DNA of 64,000 nt. It comes from JBFWRK01 sp050248955. Lineage in GTDB: Bacteria > Actinomycetota > Acidimicrobiia > Acidimicrobiales > Ilumatobacteraceae. Location: positions 124,001 through 188,000 of the forward strand of contig JBFWRK010000008.1 of assembly GCA_050248955.1 (NCBI GenBank). The letters are read 5' to 3'. This document shows positions 1 to 8,854 of this stretch, piece by piece. Position numbers and translations under genes: made by a program. The notes under the pieces were generated by a model. It was not told the DNA's origin. It saw only the letters and a program-made list of their open reading frames with translations, and ran no database searches. Each line of letters starts with the position of its first letter. Position 1 is the stretch's first letter.

Positions 1-542
1 TTCGCCGCGTCGGCGTGGTCGTAGAGACCGGCTTCCTTCGCGAGGAACGAGTTCACGCCGTCGCAGGCGATCACGAGCGACGCCGTCAGGTCGCCGTTCG
101 GGCGATCGGTCCGCACTCCGACCACCCGGCCGCCGGCTTCGCGCAGGAGGCCGGTGACCGTCGTCGAGCAGATCAGCTGCGCTCCTTCGGCCTCTGCCTT
201 GCCGGCGAGCCACGAGTCGAAGTCCGGCCGGAAGGTCGTCATCCCGTTGTAGGGCGCGGCGCCCCAGGCGGACGTGCGGTAGTCGATCGTGAGCGCCTGC
301 GTGGGCGTCATCAGCATCGTCGCCCGCCGGGTGATCCAGCGCTGGACCGGCGCTTCCTCCCACCAGTTCGGCAGCAGGCCGTCGAGCACGCGCGGGTAGA
401 CCACGCCGCCGAACATGTTCTTCGAGCCGGGGAACGGCCCGCGCTCGACGAGGATCACCGAGCGGCCGGCGCGCGCGAGGGTCAGCGCGGCGCAGGAGCC
501 GGCCGGCCCGGCACCGACGACGATGACGTCGACGTCAGGCAT
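1..542 (-). CDS. FixC-type electron transfer flavoprotein-quinone oxidoreductase (5' part, runs off the window)
   Basis: Only the first ~180 codons are present; the gene continues past base 1. The N-terminus has a Rossmann FAD-binding motif (VIVVGAGPAGSCAA) followed by ERGPFPGSKNMFGG, which resembles the FixC/ETF-QO signature. Proteins of this family take electrons from reduced electron transfer flavoprotein and pass them to membrane quinone. The ATG at 542 overlaps the end of the etfA-like gene by 8 bp, so the two are almost certainly cotranscribed and translationally coupled. The membrane-associating and ferredoxin-like parts cannot be judged because the 3' end is missing. Assignment to the FixC branch rather than to geranylgeranyl reductases rests on the SKNMFGG motif and the EtfA neighbour. 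Confidence 0.85.
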   Translation of the reverse strand, partial: MPDVDVIVVGAGPAGSCAALTLARAGRSVILVERGPFPGSKNMFGGVVYPRVLDGLLPNWWEEAPVQRWITRRATMLMTPTQALTIDYRTSAWGAAPYNGMTTFRPDFDSWLAGKAEAEGAQLICSTTVTGLLREAGGRVVGVRTDRPNGDLTASLVIACDGVNSFLAKEAGLYDHADAA

Positions 543-1461
543 CGGAGGGCTCCGCGAGGCGTTCGCGGAGCTCGGCGAGCACCGCGTTCGCATCGGCGAC
601 GACGGCGAGATCGGCGAGCTGCATCATCGGGCAGTGCGGATCGGTGTTGACGCTCACGATGTGATCGGGCTGCCCCAACCCGCTCGTGTGCTGCACAGCA
701 CCCGAGATGCCGAAGGCGAGGTAGAGCTTCGGCGCGACGACGACGCCGGTCGTTCCGATCTGGCGCTCGTGACGCACCCACCCGCGGTCGGTGATCACGC
801 GGGTGGCGCCCATCGATCCGCCCAGGGCCGTGGCCAGCCCGGCGAGCTCGGCGAAGCGCTCCGCCGACTCGAGCCCCGCGCCGCCGCCGACGATGCGCGC
901 CGACTCGGACAGGTCCATGGTGGTCACGTCGGGCGGCAGCACCTCGACCACGGAGGCGTCGTTCGAGGCGTTCGGCAGGTCGTCGACGCGCACCTCGACG
1001 TGCATCTCCACGACCACCGGCTCGGCGCCGTGGGCATGGTCGACCCCGCGCACGCCGGGCTGCAGCGTCACGACGACCGGTCCGTCGATCGGGACGTCCT
1101 CGATGACGAGCCCGCCCCACCGGGAGAGCGAGACGCGACCGCGCCTGATCTCGATCGCGCCCGCGTGCAGCGGGCGGCGGAGGAGATGGGCGAGGCGAGG
1201 AGCGAGGTCGCGCCCATCGGGGCAGGCGGGGAGGATCACGGTGTCGTCCTGCTGCAGGAGCGGCGACAACGCCTGTGCCCAGCGGCCGGGGGCGAAGTCG
1301 CCGAGCTCGATCACGGTGACGTCGTCGGCGATGCCGGCGAGCTCCTTGGCCGCCGCTGCCGGCCGCTCACCCGCGAGCAGCGCACGGCCGCCGGCATCGG
1401 CGACCGCCTCGGCTCCCCCGGCGGGCAGCGCTCCTCCTCGGATCGGGACGACGGCGATCAT
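535..1461 (-). CDS. etfA: Electron transfer flavoprotein alpha subunit (EtfA/FixB family)
   Basis: A 308-residue protein, close to the usual ~320 of EtfA. The C-terminal third carries the FAD-binding signature of the family: GGGAGL, LGGSMGATR, RQIGTTG, a GISGAVQH stretch and a final AD..VVADAN. The N-terminal half is a weakly conserved ETF domain. EtfA works only as a heterodimer with EtfB, but no etfB lies upstream here: the preceding gene is a GNAT fusion. EtfB may follow the FixC gene, outside the window. The sequence style (MIAVVPIRGGALPAGG start) resembles the alpha subunits that co-occur with mycofactocin genes in Actinobacteria; that link is inference. It likely passes electrons to the FixC protein encoded immediately downstream. 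Confidence 0.9.
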   Translation of the reverse strand: MIAVVPIRGGALPAGGAEAVADAGGRALLAGERPAAAAKELAGIADDVTVIELGDFAPGRWAQALSPLLQQDDTVILPACPDGRDLAPRLAHLLRRPLHAGAIEIRRGRVSLSRWGGLVIEDVPIDGPVVVTLQPGVRGVDHAHGAEPVVVEMHVEVRVDDLPNASNDASVVEVLPPDVTTMDLSESARIVGGGAGLESAERFAELAGLATALGGSMGATRVITDRGWVRHERQIGTTGVVVAPKLYLAFGISGAVQHTSGLGQPDHIVSVNTDPHCPMMQLADLAVVADANAVLAELRERLAEPSDA

Positions 1462-1473
1462 GGTGAGGGCACG

Positions 1474-2364
1474 TTACGCGCGGACCTTCTCCATGCACAC
1501 GCTGAGCGGGGCCGCGGCGTACTCGCCCCAGCAGGGCACGGTCGTGAAGCCGGCGCGCTCGTAGACGGTCATCGCCTCCGGTTGTCGCGTCCCGGTCTCG
1601 AGGACGAGCCGCTTCGCGCCGAGCTGGTCCGCCGCCCGCTCCAGCTCGCTCAGCATCGCCGCGCCGAGCTTCCGGCCGCGCAGCTGCGGCGCGACGTACA
1701 TCCGCTTGATCTCCCCCGTGGTGTCGTCGAGCATGCGGACTGCGCCACACCCCGCCGCCTGCCCACCGAAGGTCGCCAGCAGGACCACGCCCCGATCGCC
1801 CGTGACCTCGTTGGGGTCGAGGCGGAAGAAGTTGCTGCCGGGCTCGGGATAGCGCGCTTCGAGCTCGGCATCGAGTGCGCCGATCAGGCGCGCGGCGCGG
1901 GCGTCGCCGAGCGTCACCGGTTCGATGGTGAACGGCTCGCCGATCGAGGTGAACGTGAACGAGTAGGGCGAGTGACCGTGCATCCGCAGGAAGTCGAGGC
2001 GGTGCCGAGCGTCGTCCACCGTCGGCACCGTGCCGGCCGGGACCCACCAGAGCGCGAGGCCGCGACCCTCCTCGTGGAACCACTCGCTCCGCCGCCGGAA
2101 GACGTCACGGTGGACACCCCGGTAGGTGAACTCCTTCAACGCCTCGGGCGACTCCCACACGGTGAGGTTCACGATCACATCCGGGTCGGGGAACGCCCGG
2201 ATGTCCGTCGCGTCACCGCCGTCCGACTGCAGTCGCCAGACGAACCCGGGCGCGGCGTCGGCGAGGTTGTTGACGACCGGCAGGCCGGCGACGAAGTCGG
2301 CCAGCAGCGGATCGTCGAGCGAGGCGCGAAGCTTCGCCACGTTGACGTTCGCGAGGTGGTGCAC
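1474..2364 (-). CDS. DUF3291-like domain fused to GNAT N-acetyltransferase
   Basis: A 296-residue two-domain protein. Residues ~1-140 resemble DUF3291 (a small monooxygenase-like ferredoxin fold, with NLTVWESPEALKEFTYR). Residues ~150-290 are a GNAT acetyltransferase with a recognisable acetyl-CoA pyrophosphate loop (PQLRGRKLGAAML) and the ending YERAGF typical of the fold. The substrate is unknown. The start is a GTG; a TAAGGT hexamer 6 nt upstream suggests leaderless transcription. The stop is 12 bp before the etfA start, so this gene probably leads the etfA-fixC operon. Whether the acetyltransferase has any role in electron transfer is unclear; cotranscription may be incidental. Confidence 0.8.
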   Translation of the reverse strand: MHHLANVNVAKLRASLDDPLLADFVAGLPVVNNLADAAPGFVWRLQSDGGDATDIRAFPDPDVIVNLTVWESPEALKEFTYRGVHRDVFRRRSEWFHEEGRGLALWWVPAGTVPTVDDARHRLDFLRMHGHSPYSFTFTSIGEPFTIEPVTLGDARAARLIGALDAELEARYPEPGSNFFRLDPNEVTGDRGVVLLATFGGQAAGCGAVRMLDDTTGEIKRMYVAPQLRGRKLGAAMLSELERAADQLGAKRLVLETGTRQPEAMTVYERAGFTTVPCWGEYAAAPLSVCMEKVRA

Positions 2365-2370
2365 GAAGCA

Positions 2371-2376
2371 ACCTTA
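2371..2376 (-). promoter_or_regulatory. Putative -10 element (TAAGGT) for the GNAT-etfA-fixC unit
   Basis: TAAGGT on the minus strand lies 6 nt before the GTG at 2364. This matches the actinobacterial TANNNT -10 consensus and would put the transcription start at or next to the start codon (leaderless mRNA). No convincing -35 is visible. Confidence 0.4.
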
Positions 2377-2461
2377 GGGCGCAGGGTCGAGCTCGTCCGG
2401 GGTGAGCCGCTGCGACGAGGTCCATGGTGCACGATCGTCCTGCCCCTGAACTGTCAGAGAC

Positions 2462-4291
2462 ATGCGTCCGCGCACCCGCCCCCGCTCTGCCGGCGCGCTC
2501 CGGGTCACGTTCGCCGCCGCGCTCGGCATCAGCGCATGGGTGCCGACGATCGGTGCCGCGTCGGCGTCCGCTGCGACAGGCGACCCGGAGACCTCGGCCT
2601 ATGCGCCGGTCACGCCGTGCCGCCTCGTCGACACCCGGGAGGATCCCCTCTACGTGCGCACCGGTCCGGTGACGATCAGCGTCGTCGTCGCCGGTCGCTG
2701 TGGCGTCCCCGAGGGAGCCACCGCGGCCGCGCTCACGTTCGCCGTCACCGGCACGGCGGCACCCGGATTCCTGACGGGCTATCCCGCCGGCGAGTCCCGG
2801 CCGACGTCGTCAGTGCTGAACTGGGGCCAAGGAGACGTTCGCGCGAACGGCAGCATCGTCGCGCTCGCGAACGGAGCGATCGACGTCTTCGCATCGAGCG
2901 GTGCCGATGTCGTCGTCGACGTCACGGGCGCCTTCGTCCCGGCGCGGTCCGCGACAGCGGGCCGGTTCGAGCCGCTCGACATGGTGCGGGCGCTCGACAC
3001 CCGGATCTCGGTCGGGCCACTCGGCGTCGGCGGCACCGTGGACGTCCCGCTCCCCGGAGGTGTGCCTCTCGACGCGACCGCTGTCGCGGTGAACGTGACG
3101 GCGGCCGGACGTGGGTTGCCCGGCTACTTCACCGGGTTCGCAGCCGGCGCCGCTCGACCTGGCGCGTCGATGCTGAACACCGACGCCGCCGACCAGATCC
3201 GTGGCGCCGGCACGATCCTGCCGGTGTCGCCGGCCGGCTTGACGATCTTCGCATCAGGCGGCGGTCACGTCGTCGTCGACGTGACCGGGTGGTTCACGGG
3301 CGGGTCGGCGCCGCTCTCGTCCGACGGGCTGTTCGTGCCCGAGGTACCAGTCCGCCTCACCGACACGCGGGAGGCGAGCGGGCGCATCCCGGCAGGAGGA
3401 GCGCGGGTGATACCGATCGACGTGCCTGCCGCTGCCGTCGCGGTCAACTGGGCGATCGACCGAGTGGGAGCCGACGGTTGGCTCGCGGCCTTCCCCGCCG
3501 GCAACCCGCGACCCGGCGTGTCCACCGTGAACGCCGGGCGTTCGGAGACGGTCGCGAACTTCGGCATCGTCCCGGTCTCCGTCGCCGGCATCAGCACGAT
3601 CTCGTCGATGAGCGCTGACCTCGTGGCCGACCGCTACGGCTGGTTCACGGGCACACCGCGGGCTGCCCCGATCGCGCTCCCGCGCCAGGACGTCGCCGCG
3701 TTCCCAGCCGAACGGCCGGCACCGCGCAACCCTGACGGACGCTTCACCGTCCTCTACGTCGGCGATTCGATGGCGTGGTCGACCAAGGACGCGCTGAGCG
3801 ATGACCTCGCCGGATGGCACTTCGCGCAACTGACGTTCGGCGGCTCGGCGCCGTGCGACTGGAACGACGGGCGCGCTCGGGACCTCGCCCGGCTCGTCGC
3901 GCCGGACCTCGTCGTGTTCTCGTTCATCGGCAACAACATGACGTCGTGCACCGGTGGGGCCATCGGCCAGGCGTTGACGGACAACTACTTCGTGCACCTC
4001 GCCGAGATCTGCGACGACGTGGCGCCGGCGCGCTGCGTCGCGGTCGGGCAGCCGACGCTGGGCCCCTGGGTGGCGTCGAGCTTCCTCTCGGTCGAGCAAC
4101 CGACCGACATGTACCGGCGTGAGGCTCGTGCCGGACGTTGGGGGTTCGTCGATGCCGGTTCAGCTGTGGAGAGCGCGTCCGGCTCGTACGTCGCGGAGTA
4201 CCGCCAGAGCGACGGGATCCACTTCAACGAAGCCGGCGGCGCCGCGTTCGCGGCGACGCTGGCGACCTACCTGAGCGCGCTCGTGTCCTGA
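2462..4291 (+). CDS. Secreted protein with three ~115-residue repeat modules and a C-terminal SGNH hydrolase domain
   Basis: A 609-residue protein. An N-terminal signal peptide (basic MRPRTRPR, hydrophobic core, ASASAA cleavage region) predicts export. Three modules follow, each opening with a variant of RLVDTRE (near residues 56, 180 and 300) and closing with VVVDVTG or DRYGWFTG. Such modules are frequent in exported Acidimicrobiia proteins, but their function is not known to me. From ~residue 430 there is an SGNH/GDSL-type esterase domain: block I YVGDSMAW (~432), block III FIGNN (~488) and block V DGIHFN (~584), giving Ser, Asn, Asp and His. It probably removes or transfers acyl groups on an extracellular polysaccharide. 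The gene is monocistronic, between divergent and convergent neighbours. Confidence 0.8.
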   Translation: MRPRTRPRSAGALRVTFAAALGISAWVPTIGAASASAATGDPETSAYAPVTPCRLVDTREDPLYVRTGPVTISVVVAGRCGVPEGATAAALTFAVTGTAAPGFLTGYPAGESRPTSSVLNWGQGDVRANGSIVALANGAIDVFASSGADVVVDVTGAFVPARSATAGRFEPLDMVRALDTRISVGPLGVGGTVDVPLPGGVPLDATAVAVNVTAAGRGLPGYFTGFAAGAARPGASMLNTDAADQIRGAGTILPVSPAGLTIFASGGGHVVVDVTGWFTGGSAPLSSDGLFVPEVPVRLTDTREASGRIPAGGARVIPIDVPAAAVAVNWAIDRVGADGWLAAFPAGNPRPGVSTVNAGRSETVANFGIVPVSVAGISTISSMSADLVADRYGWFTGTPRAAPIALPRQDVAAFPAERPAPRNPDGRFTVLYVGDSMAWSTKDALSDDLAGWHFAQLTFGGSAPCDWNDGRARDLARLVAPDLVVFSFIGNNMTSCTGGAIGQALTDNYFVHLAEICDDVAPARCVAVGQPTLGPWVASSFLSVEQPTDMYRREARAGRWGFVDAGSAVESASGSYVAEYRQSDGIHFNEAGGAAFAATLATYLSALVS

Positions 4292-4325
4292 GCACGGGCG
4301 CAGCCGTGGTCGCGCTCCGACGCGA

Positions 4326-5180
4326 TCAGCGTGGCGTGTCGAGGTAGCTCGCCGTGAACGATCGCAACGTGGCGATCCACTCCTTCGACGAGTTCCGGAT
4401 GCCGATCGGTGCCGTCGCCAGGTCGTCGACCCACGTCGCCAGCGCGATCACACGGGCCGTGATCAGTGACTCGACCGTGGTGTCGTCGATCTTCCGGTCG
4501 GACCGCTCGTCGTAGCCGCGAAGGAAGCTGGACCTGAAGCTGCCGTAGCGCCCGGGCGGCCCGTCGACGGTGGCGGAGAACAGCACGACGTACAGCGCGT
4601 TGGCGACGTCGAACTCGACGGGGCCGTAGCCGCAGTCGTCGAAGTCGAACACGCGCATCGCCGCGGCCGTGATCCGCACGTTCTCCGCACTGAAGTCGCC
4701 GTGGAGCAACTGCGTCCGGCTCGTCGGGGCGAGTGTGAGATCAGCGCGGGCTCGGAGCGCGGCGACGACCGGGAGCTCGTAGGCGGGCAGCCGCGCCAGG
4801 GCCGTGTGCAGATCGGCGAGCGTGCGTCCCATCTCGACGACATCGGCTGCACGGTCGAGATCCGGCTCCCGCCCCTCGACGAACTCGTACGCGACGGCGA
4901 GCACCGGGTCGTCGCCGATCACGACCTCGTTGACCAGGCGACCGTCGAGCGGGACCGGCGCACACACGTGCCGGTCCGACGCGGCGAGCGCGCCGAGCAT
5001 GTCGAGCCGCGCCGCGAGTGCGGAACGGTCAGCGTCGCGCGCGGCGAGCAGCTTCAGGACGAGCCTCAGCCCGTGTCGGCGACCGGCGAACACGCGCGCC
5101 TGCTTGCCGCCGTGCAGCTCCTCCACGTCCGTGATGCCGAGCGCTGCCCACGCCTCACTGCTCACCTCCTGCCGCTCCAC
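4326..5180 (-). CDS. Aminoglycoside phosphotransferase (APH)/choline kinase-like family protein
   Basis: A 284-residue kinase-fold protein. The catalytic loop LLHGDFSAENV (~residue 160) supplies the catalytic Asp and the Asn ligand, and VFDFDDCGYGP supplies the second metal-binding Asp. An N-terminal lysine (LVLKLL) would bind ATP phosphates. The family phosphorylates small hydroxylated molecules such as antibiotics, choline, homoserine or sugars; the substrate cannot be told from sequence. It starts with GTG and is convergent with the secreted SGNH gene. No resistance phenotype should be inferred from the fold alone. Confidence 0.8.
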   Translation of the reverse strand: MERQEVSSEAWAALGITDVEELHGGKQARVFAGRRHGLRLVLKLLAARDADRSALAARLDMLGALAASDRHVCAPVPLDGRLVNEVVIGDDPVLAVAYEFVEGREPDLDRAADVVEMGRTLADLHTALARLPAYELPVVAALRARADLTLAPTSRTQLLHGDFSAENVRITAAAMRVFDFDDCGYGPVEFDVANALYVVLFSATVDGPPGRYGSFRSSFLRGYDERSDRKIDDTTVESLITARVIALATWVDDLATAPIGIRNSSKEWIATLRSFTASYLDTPR

Positions 5181-5362
5181 GTGGGCATCTTCGTGCGGAT
5201 GGCCGCATCACGGCGAACGTGATCCAGCCGAGCCCTCAGGCGGAACGGCGCTGAGCACCTCCTGAGGTGGATGCCGACAGCCACGTCAGGCTCCGCTCAG
5301 GCGAGGCGCCCACGATGCGGACAGGTCGGATCCCCCGGCCGGGACACGAAGGAGCCAGTCAC

Positions 5363-5500
5363 ATGCACGCCAGCGATCTCCAGCTCACCCGTCAGCGCCT
5401 CGAGGACCGCCGTCACCAGCTGATGCGCGACCACGGCCGTCCTGCCCGTGAGACGCGGCGCGCCGTTCGGCAGTGGCAGCGCGCGCTCGTCCGGGGCTGA
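5363..5500 (+). CDS. Small basic hypothetical protein (45 aa)
   Basis: A short open frame (MHASDLQLTRQRLEDRRHQ..., ending RQWQRALVRG) starting at an ATG with a good ribosome binding site (AAGGAG at 5349-5354, 8 nt upstream). The peptide is Arg-rich and predicted helical, with no membrane segment. It lies just upstream of the AfsR-like regulator gene. I do not recognise a family. The strong Shine-Dalgarno is the main reason for calling it; it could instead be a leader region. Confidence 0.45.
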   Translation: MHASDLQLTRQRLEDRRHQLMRDHGRPARETRRAVRQWQRALVRG

Positions 5501-5550
5501 CGTGCCCTGCGACATCCGTACCGGCGGTTCGGGGCCTCGCGCCGCACGGT

Positions 5551-5556
5551 TAGCGT
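5551..5556 (+). promoter_or_regulatory. Putative -10 element (TAGCGT) of the AfsR-like gene
   Basis: TAGCGT sits 6 nt before the GTG at 5563 with no Shine-Dalgarno between them, fitting a leaderless transcript. It matches the actinobacterial TANNNT consensus. Confidence 0.45.
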
Positions 5557-5562
5557 GCCGCT

Positions 5563-8500
5563 GTGGAGTTCCGTCTCCTGGGGCCGCTCGAAGTGGTCGA
5601 CGACACGGGTCAGCTCGTCGAGATCAGGGGAGCGAAGCTTCGCACCCTTCTCGGCGCGCTCGTGTTGAAAGCAGGCCAGCCGCTGTCGTCCGATCACCTT
5701 GCTGACGTGATGTGGGGCGACAGCCCGCCGGGGGCCGCGGCGAACGCGCTCCAGGCCCAGATCTCCAAGCTCCGTCGCATACTCGTCGCGGCGGACGGCA
5801 CGTCTCCGCTGGAGACGCGCGACGGGGGTTACGTGCTCCTCGTCGAGCCGAGTGCGATCGATGCGCACCACTTCGCCACACTGGCGGCGCTCGGGCGGGC
5901 GCACCTGGAAGCCGGGTTGCCGGCAGAGGCCGCGAAGGCCCTCCGCGACGCGATCGGGCTCTGGCGGGGACCTGCGCTCGCCGACTTCGTGTACGACGAC
6001 TTCGCCGAGACCGAGCGGGTGCGCCTCGACGAGGTCCGGCTCGCCGCGATCGAGGACCGCGTCGATGCGGACCTCGCGCTCGGCAACCACGACGCGGTCA
6101 TCGCCGAGATCGAAGTCCTCGTCAGCGAGTCGCCGTTGCGTGAGCGGTTCTGGGGCCAGTTGATGCTGGCGTTGTACCGAGCGGGACGGCAGGCCGACGC
6201 GCTCCGGGCCTTCCAGCGCGTCAAGGAGCGGCTGGCGGAGGACCTCGGGCTCGACCCTGGTCCAGAGCTGCGCCGGTTGGAGCAGCAGATCCTCGTCCAC
6301 GACCCTTCGCTCGCCGCCCCGACATCGTCAGCCTCGCGACCGCCGCTGCTGTCCAACGTGCGTCCGGAGATCAGCTCGTTCGTGGGACGTGACGTCGAGC
6401 TCGAGGAGCTGAGCGCGGCGATCCGTGCCCGTCGGCTGGTGACCGTGACGGGGCCGGGCGGCGTCGGGAAGACCCGGCTGGCGGTCGAGGCCGCCGTGCG
6501 CACGCAGGACCAGTGGCGCGACGGCACCTGGCTCGTCGAGCTCGGCCCGTGGTCTGGTGCGGCCGCTGTCGGCGATGCCTTCGCCAAGACGTTCGGGCCA
6601 CGCCTCGGCACCAGCATGGCCGGGCGCACCGCGGTCGAGCGCGTCGAGGAGTGGTTGATCGACGGGTTGTCGTCCGCCCAGCTGCTCGTCGTGCTCGACA
6701 ACTGCGAGCACGTGCTCGGCGACGCAGCGAGGATCGCTCACGCGCTGGCCCGCGGCTGCACCGGCGTGCACGTCCTCGCGACGAGCCGCGAGGCACTCGG
6801 TGCCCCGGGAGAGACCGTCCGCCCGCTCGGCCCGCTCGGCATCGACGACGCGGTCGCGTTGTTCGCGAGCAGAGCTGCTGACTCGTCGTCGTTCGTGCTG
6901 GATGTCGACTCGGCGCCTGCCGTCGAGCGGATCTGCTCACGCGTGGACCGGCTCCCACTGGCCATCGAGCTGACCGCCGCCCGGACTCGCGCGTTCTCGG
7001 CACCACAGCTGGCCGAGCTGATCCACCGCCAGTTCGGGCTCGTGAGCTCCGCGAGTGCGACACGCCCCGCTCGCCAGCAGACGCTCGACGCTGCCGTCGC
7101 GTGGAGCTACGAGCTGCTGTCCGAGGACGAGCGCCGATTGCTCATGCGGCTGTCGGTGTTCGCCGGCGGCTTCCCGCTCGACGCTGCGAGCGCGGTGTGC
7201 GCCGACGAGCACCTCGCGGCAGCTGACATCGGCGTCGTGCTCGCCCGCCTCGTCGACAAGTCGCTCGTCGCAGCGGACGGGCCGTCCGCGTCAGGCGACC
7301 GGTTCCGGCTCCTCCGGTCGGTGGCTGACTTCGCAACCGCGCGGCTCGAAGAAGGCGCCGACGTGGCGGTGGTGCGCGACCGTCATCTCGGCTGGTTGCT
7401 GGAGCTCACGGCCGGTGTGACCGCCGGGTTGCGCGGACCGGACCACCTCAGATGGGCACATCGCGTCAACGCCGAGCTGCCGAACCTGGCGCGAGGCGGG
7501 AACTGGGCACTCCAGGGCGGCAACGTCGCAAAGGGACTCGGCATCGGCGTCAACCTCGGCTGGTTCGCGTTCCTGAGCGCCAACGTGCTCGACGACGAGC
7601 CGGTGCTGCTCGATCTGCTGGACCTGGCCGACGAGGTCCCGGCCGATCTCCGCTGCCGGGCGATGATGTGGGGCGGTCTGCTGAGCATCGGCCGCACGGG
7701 AGCGCGCAGCTGGGCAATGGACGCGATCGACGTGGCCCGCACCGCGGCCACATCGGCGACGAATCACCCGCCCGTTCGCCTCGACCGCCACGGCTTGACG
7801 CTCTCGATGGATGCGGTCGAGCTGGCCCGCACCGTCGCCGATCCGTCGCTCCTGCTCGACGCGCTCGTGCTCGCCGCGCTCCACCTCGCCGGCGACGGGT
7901 GGGATCCCGATGCCACGCTCGCGCTGACGGCCGAGGCCCGTCCGATCAGCGTCGCACTCGGTGATGACTGGAGTGGCGCGATGGTCACGGCGATCGACGG
8001 CCTCGCGGTGTACGCCGCCGGCGATCTGCACGAAGCCGTTCGACTGCTCGAGGAGGCCGTGGCGTCATTGCGCAGGTTGGGCGACGCGGGCACGGCGGCG
8101 CTGTTCGAGATCAGCGTCAGCGAGGTGGCGGAGCTCTACGGCGACATCGCCCTGGCCTCGTCGGCGATGGAGCGCGCACTCGAGCACGCGCAGGCCGCCG
8201 GGTTCCAGTCATCGATGATCCTGCGGGCGGTGCTGACGTGGCTCACCGCGCGGAACGGCGAGCTCACCCGTGCGCTCGAGCTCGGGCGGCAGGCAGTCGC
8301 TGCGGCGCACCAGCCGTTCAACCCCGTGATCCGGGCGCAGGCGCTCTTCGCTCTCGGTGTCGCGGAGTGGCGCTCCGGGTTGGACGATCTCGCCGGCGGC
8401 CACCTCGACGAGGCGTTCGCGATCCACCAGCAGTTCCGGATGAAGCGCGAACTGGCGATGGACCACACCTACGTCGGCTACCTCGCGAGCCGCGCCGGCG

Positions 8501-8844
8501 ATCCGGCCGCCGCGCTCGAGCACCACCGCAACGCAGTCGCGTCGGCCGCCGAGGTCGGCCTCCCGTGGACGGTCATGCTCACCGCGTGTGGCCTCGCCGA
8601 GGCGCTGGTCGACGAGGGTCACGGCGAGCTCGGCTGCGGCGTGCTCGGCATGATCGAGGCGATCAGCGAGCGCCACGACTACCCGCTCACCCCGGAGGAA
8701 CGGTCACAGGTGGACGCAACGCGGAACCGTGCTCGCAACCTGCTCGGCGAGTCGGTCGCCCGCGGAGCCGAGCTCGCCGGCGCACAGTCGACGATCGACG
8801 ACATGGTGGCCAGGGCGACCCGAACGGCGCTGACGTCTCGGTAG
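5563..8844 (+). CDS. AfsR/SARP-family transcriptional regulator with NB-ARC-type ATPase and TPR-like region
   Basis: A 1093-residue multidomain regulator starting at GTG. Residues 1-95 form an OmpR-type winged helix (FRLLGPLEVVDD, MWGDSPPGAAANALQAQIS). Residues ~100-245 form the bacterial transcriptional activator domain (ETERVRLDEVRLAAIED, LMLALYRAGRQADAL). A STAND/NB-ARC ATPase follows, with P-loop GPGGVGKTRL (~297) and Walker B LLVVLDNCEHVL. The C-terminal ~400 residues are Ala/Leu-rich helical repeats resembling TPRs. Such proteins activate secondary-metabolite or stress genes upon ligand or phosphorylation signals. No biosynthetic cluster is adjacent, so its targets are unknown. The DAC-like gene starts 10 bp after its stop. 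Confidence 0.9.
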   Translation: MEFRLLGPLEVVDDTGQLVEIRGAKLRTLLGALVLKAGQPLSSDHLADVMWGDSPPGAAANALQAQISKLRRILVAADGTSPLETRDGGYVLLVEPSAIDAHHFATLAALGRAHLEAGLPAEAAKALRDAIGLWRGPALADFVYDDFAETERVRLDEVRLAAIEDRVDADLALGNHDAVIAEIEVLVSESPLRERFWGQLMLALYRAGRQADALRAFQRVKERLAEDLGLDPGPELRRLEQQILVHDPSLAAPTSSASRPPLLSNVRPEISSFVGRDVELEELSAAIRARRLVTVTGPGGVGKTRLAVEAAVRTQDQWRDGTWLVELGPWSGAAAVGDAFAKTFGPRLGTSMAGRTAVERVEEWLIDGLSSAQLLVVLDNCEHVLGDAARIAHALARGCTGVHVLATSREALGAPGETVRPLGPLGIDDAVALFASRAADSSSFVLDVDSAPAVERICSRVDRLPLAIELTAARTRAFSAPQLAELIHRQFGLVSSASATRPARQQTLDAAVAWSYELLSEDERRLLMRLSVFAGGFPLDAASAVCADEHLAAADIGVVLARLVDKSLVAADGPSASGDRFRLLRSVADFATARLEEGADVAVVRDRHLGWLLELTAGVTAGLRGPDHLRWAHRVNAELPNLARGGNWALQGGNVAKGLGIGVNLGWFAFLSANVLDDEPVLLDLLDLADEVPADLRCRAMMWGGLLSIGRTGARSWAMDAIDVARTAATSATNHPPVRLDRHGLTLSMDAVELARTVADPSLLLDALVLAALHLAGDGWDPDATLALTAEARPISVALGDDWSGAMVTAIDGLAVYAAGDLHEAVRLLEEAVASLRRLGDAGTAALFEISVSEVAELYGDIALASSAMERALEHAQAAGFQSSMILRAVLTWLTARNGELTRALELGRQAVAAAHQPFNPVIRAQALFALGVAEWRSGLDDLAGGHLDEAFAIHQQFRMKRELAMDHTYVGYLASRAGDPAAALEHHRNAVASAAEVGLPWTVMLTACGLAEALVDEGHGELGCGVLGMIEAISERHDYPLTPEERSQVDATRNRARNLLGESVARGAELAGAQSTIDDMVARATRTALTSR

Positions 8845-8847
8845 CGT
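8842..8847 (+). promoter_or_regulatory. Putative -10 element (TAGCGT) of the DAC-like gene
   Basis: TAGCGT overlaps the stop codon of the upstream regulator gene and ends 7 nt before the ATG at 8855. This would allow a separate leaderless transcript from inside the apparent operon. Confidence 0.35.
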
Positions 8848-8854
8848 CTCCTGC

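Noticed and set aside
415..3618. A 1067-codon plus-strand open frame across the etfA, GNAT and SGNH genes
   Set aside because: It is antisense to two well-supported genes and out of frame with a third; the Arg/Asp/His-rich peptide has no recognisable motif. It arises from high GC.
4326..5180. Calling the APH-fold gene an aminoglycoside resistance gene
   Set aside because: Only generic kinase motifs are visible; many chromosomal members phosphorylate other metabolites.
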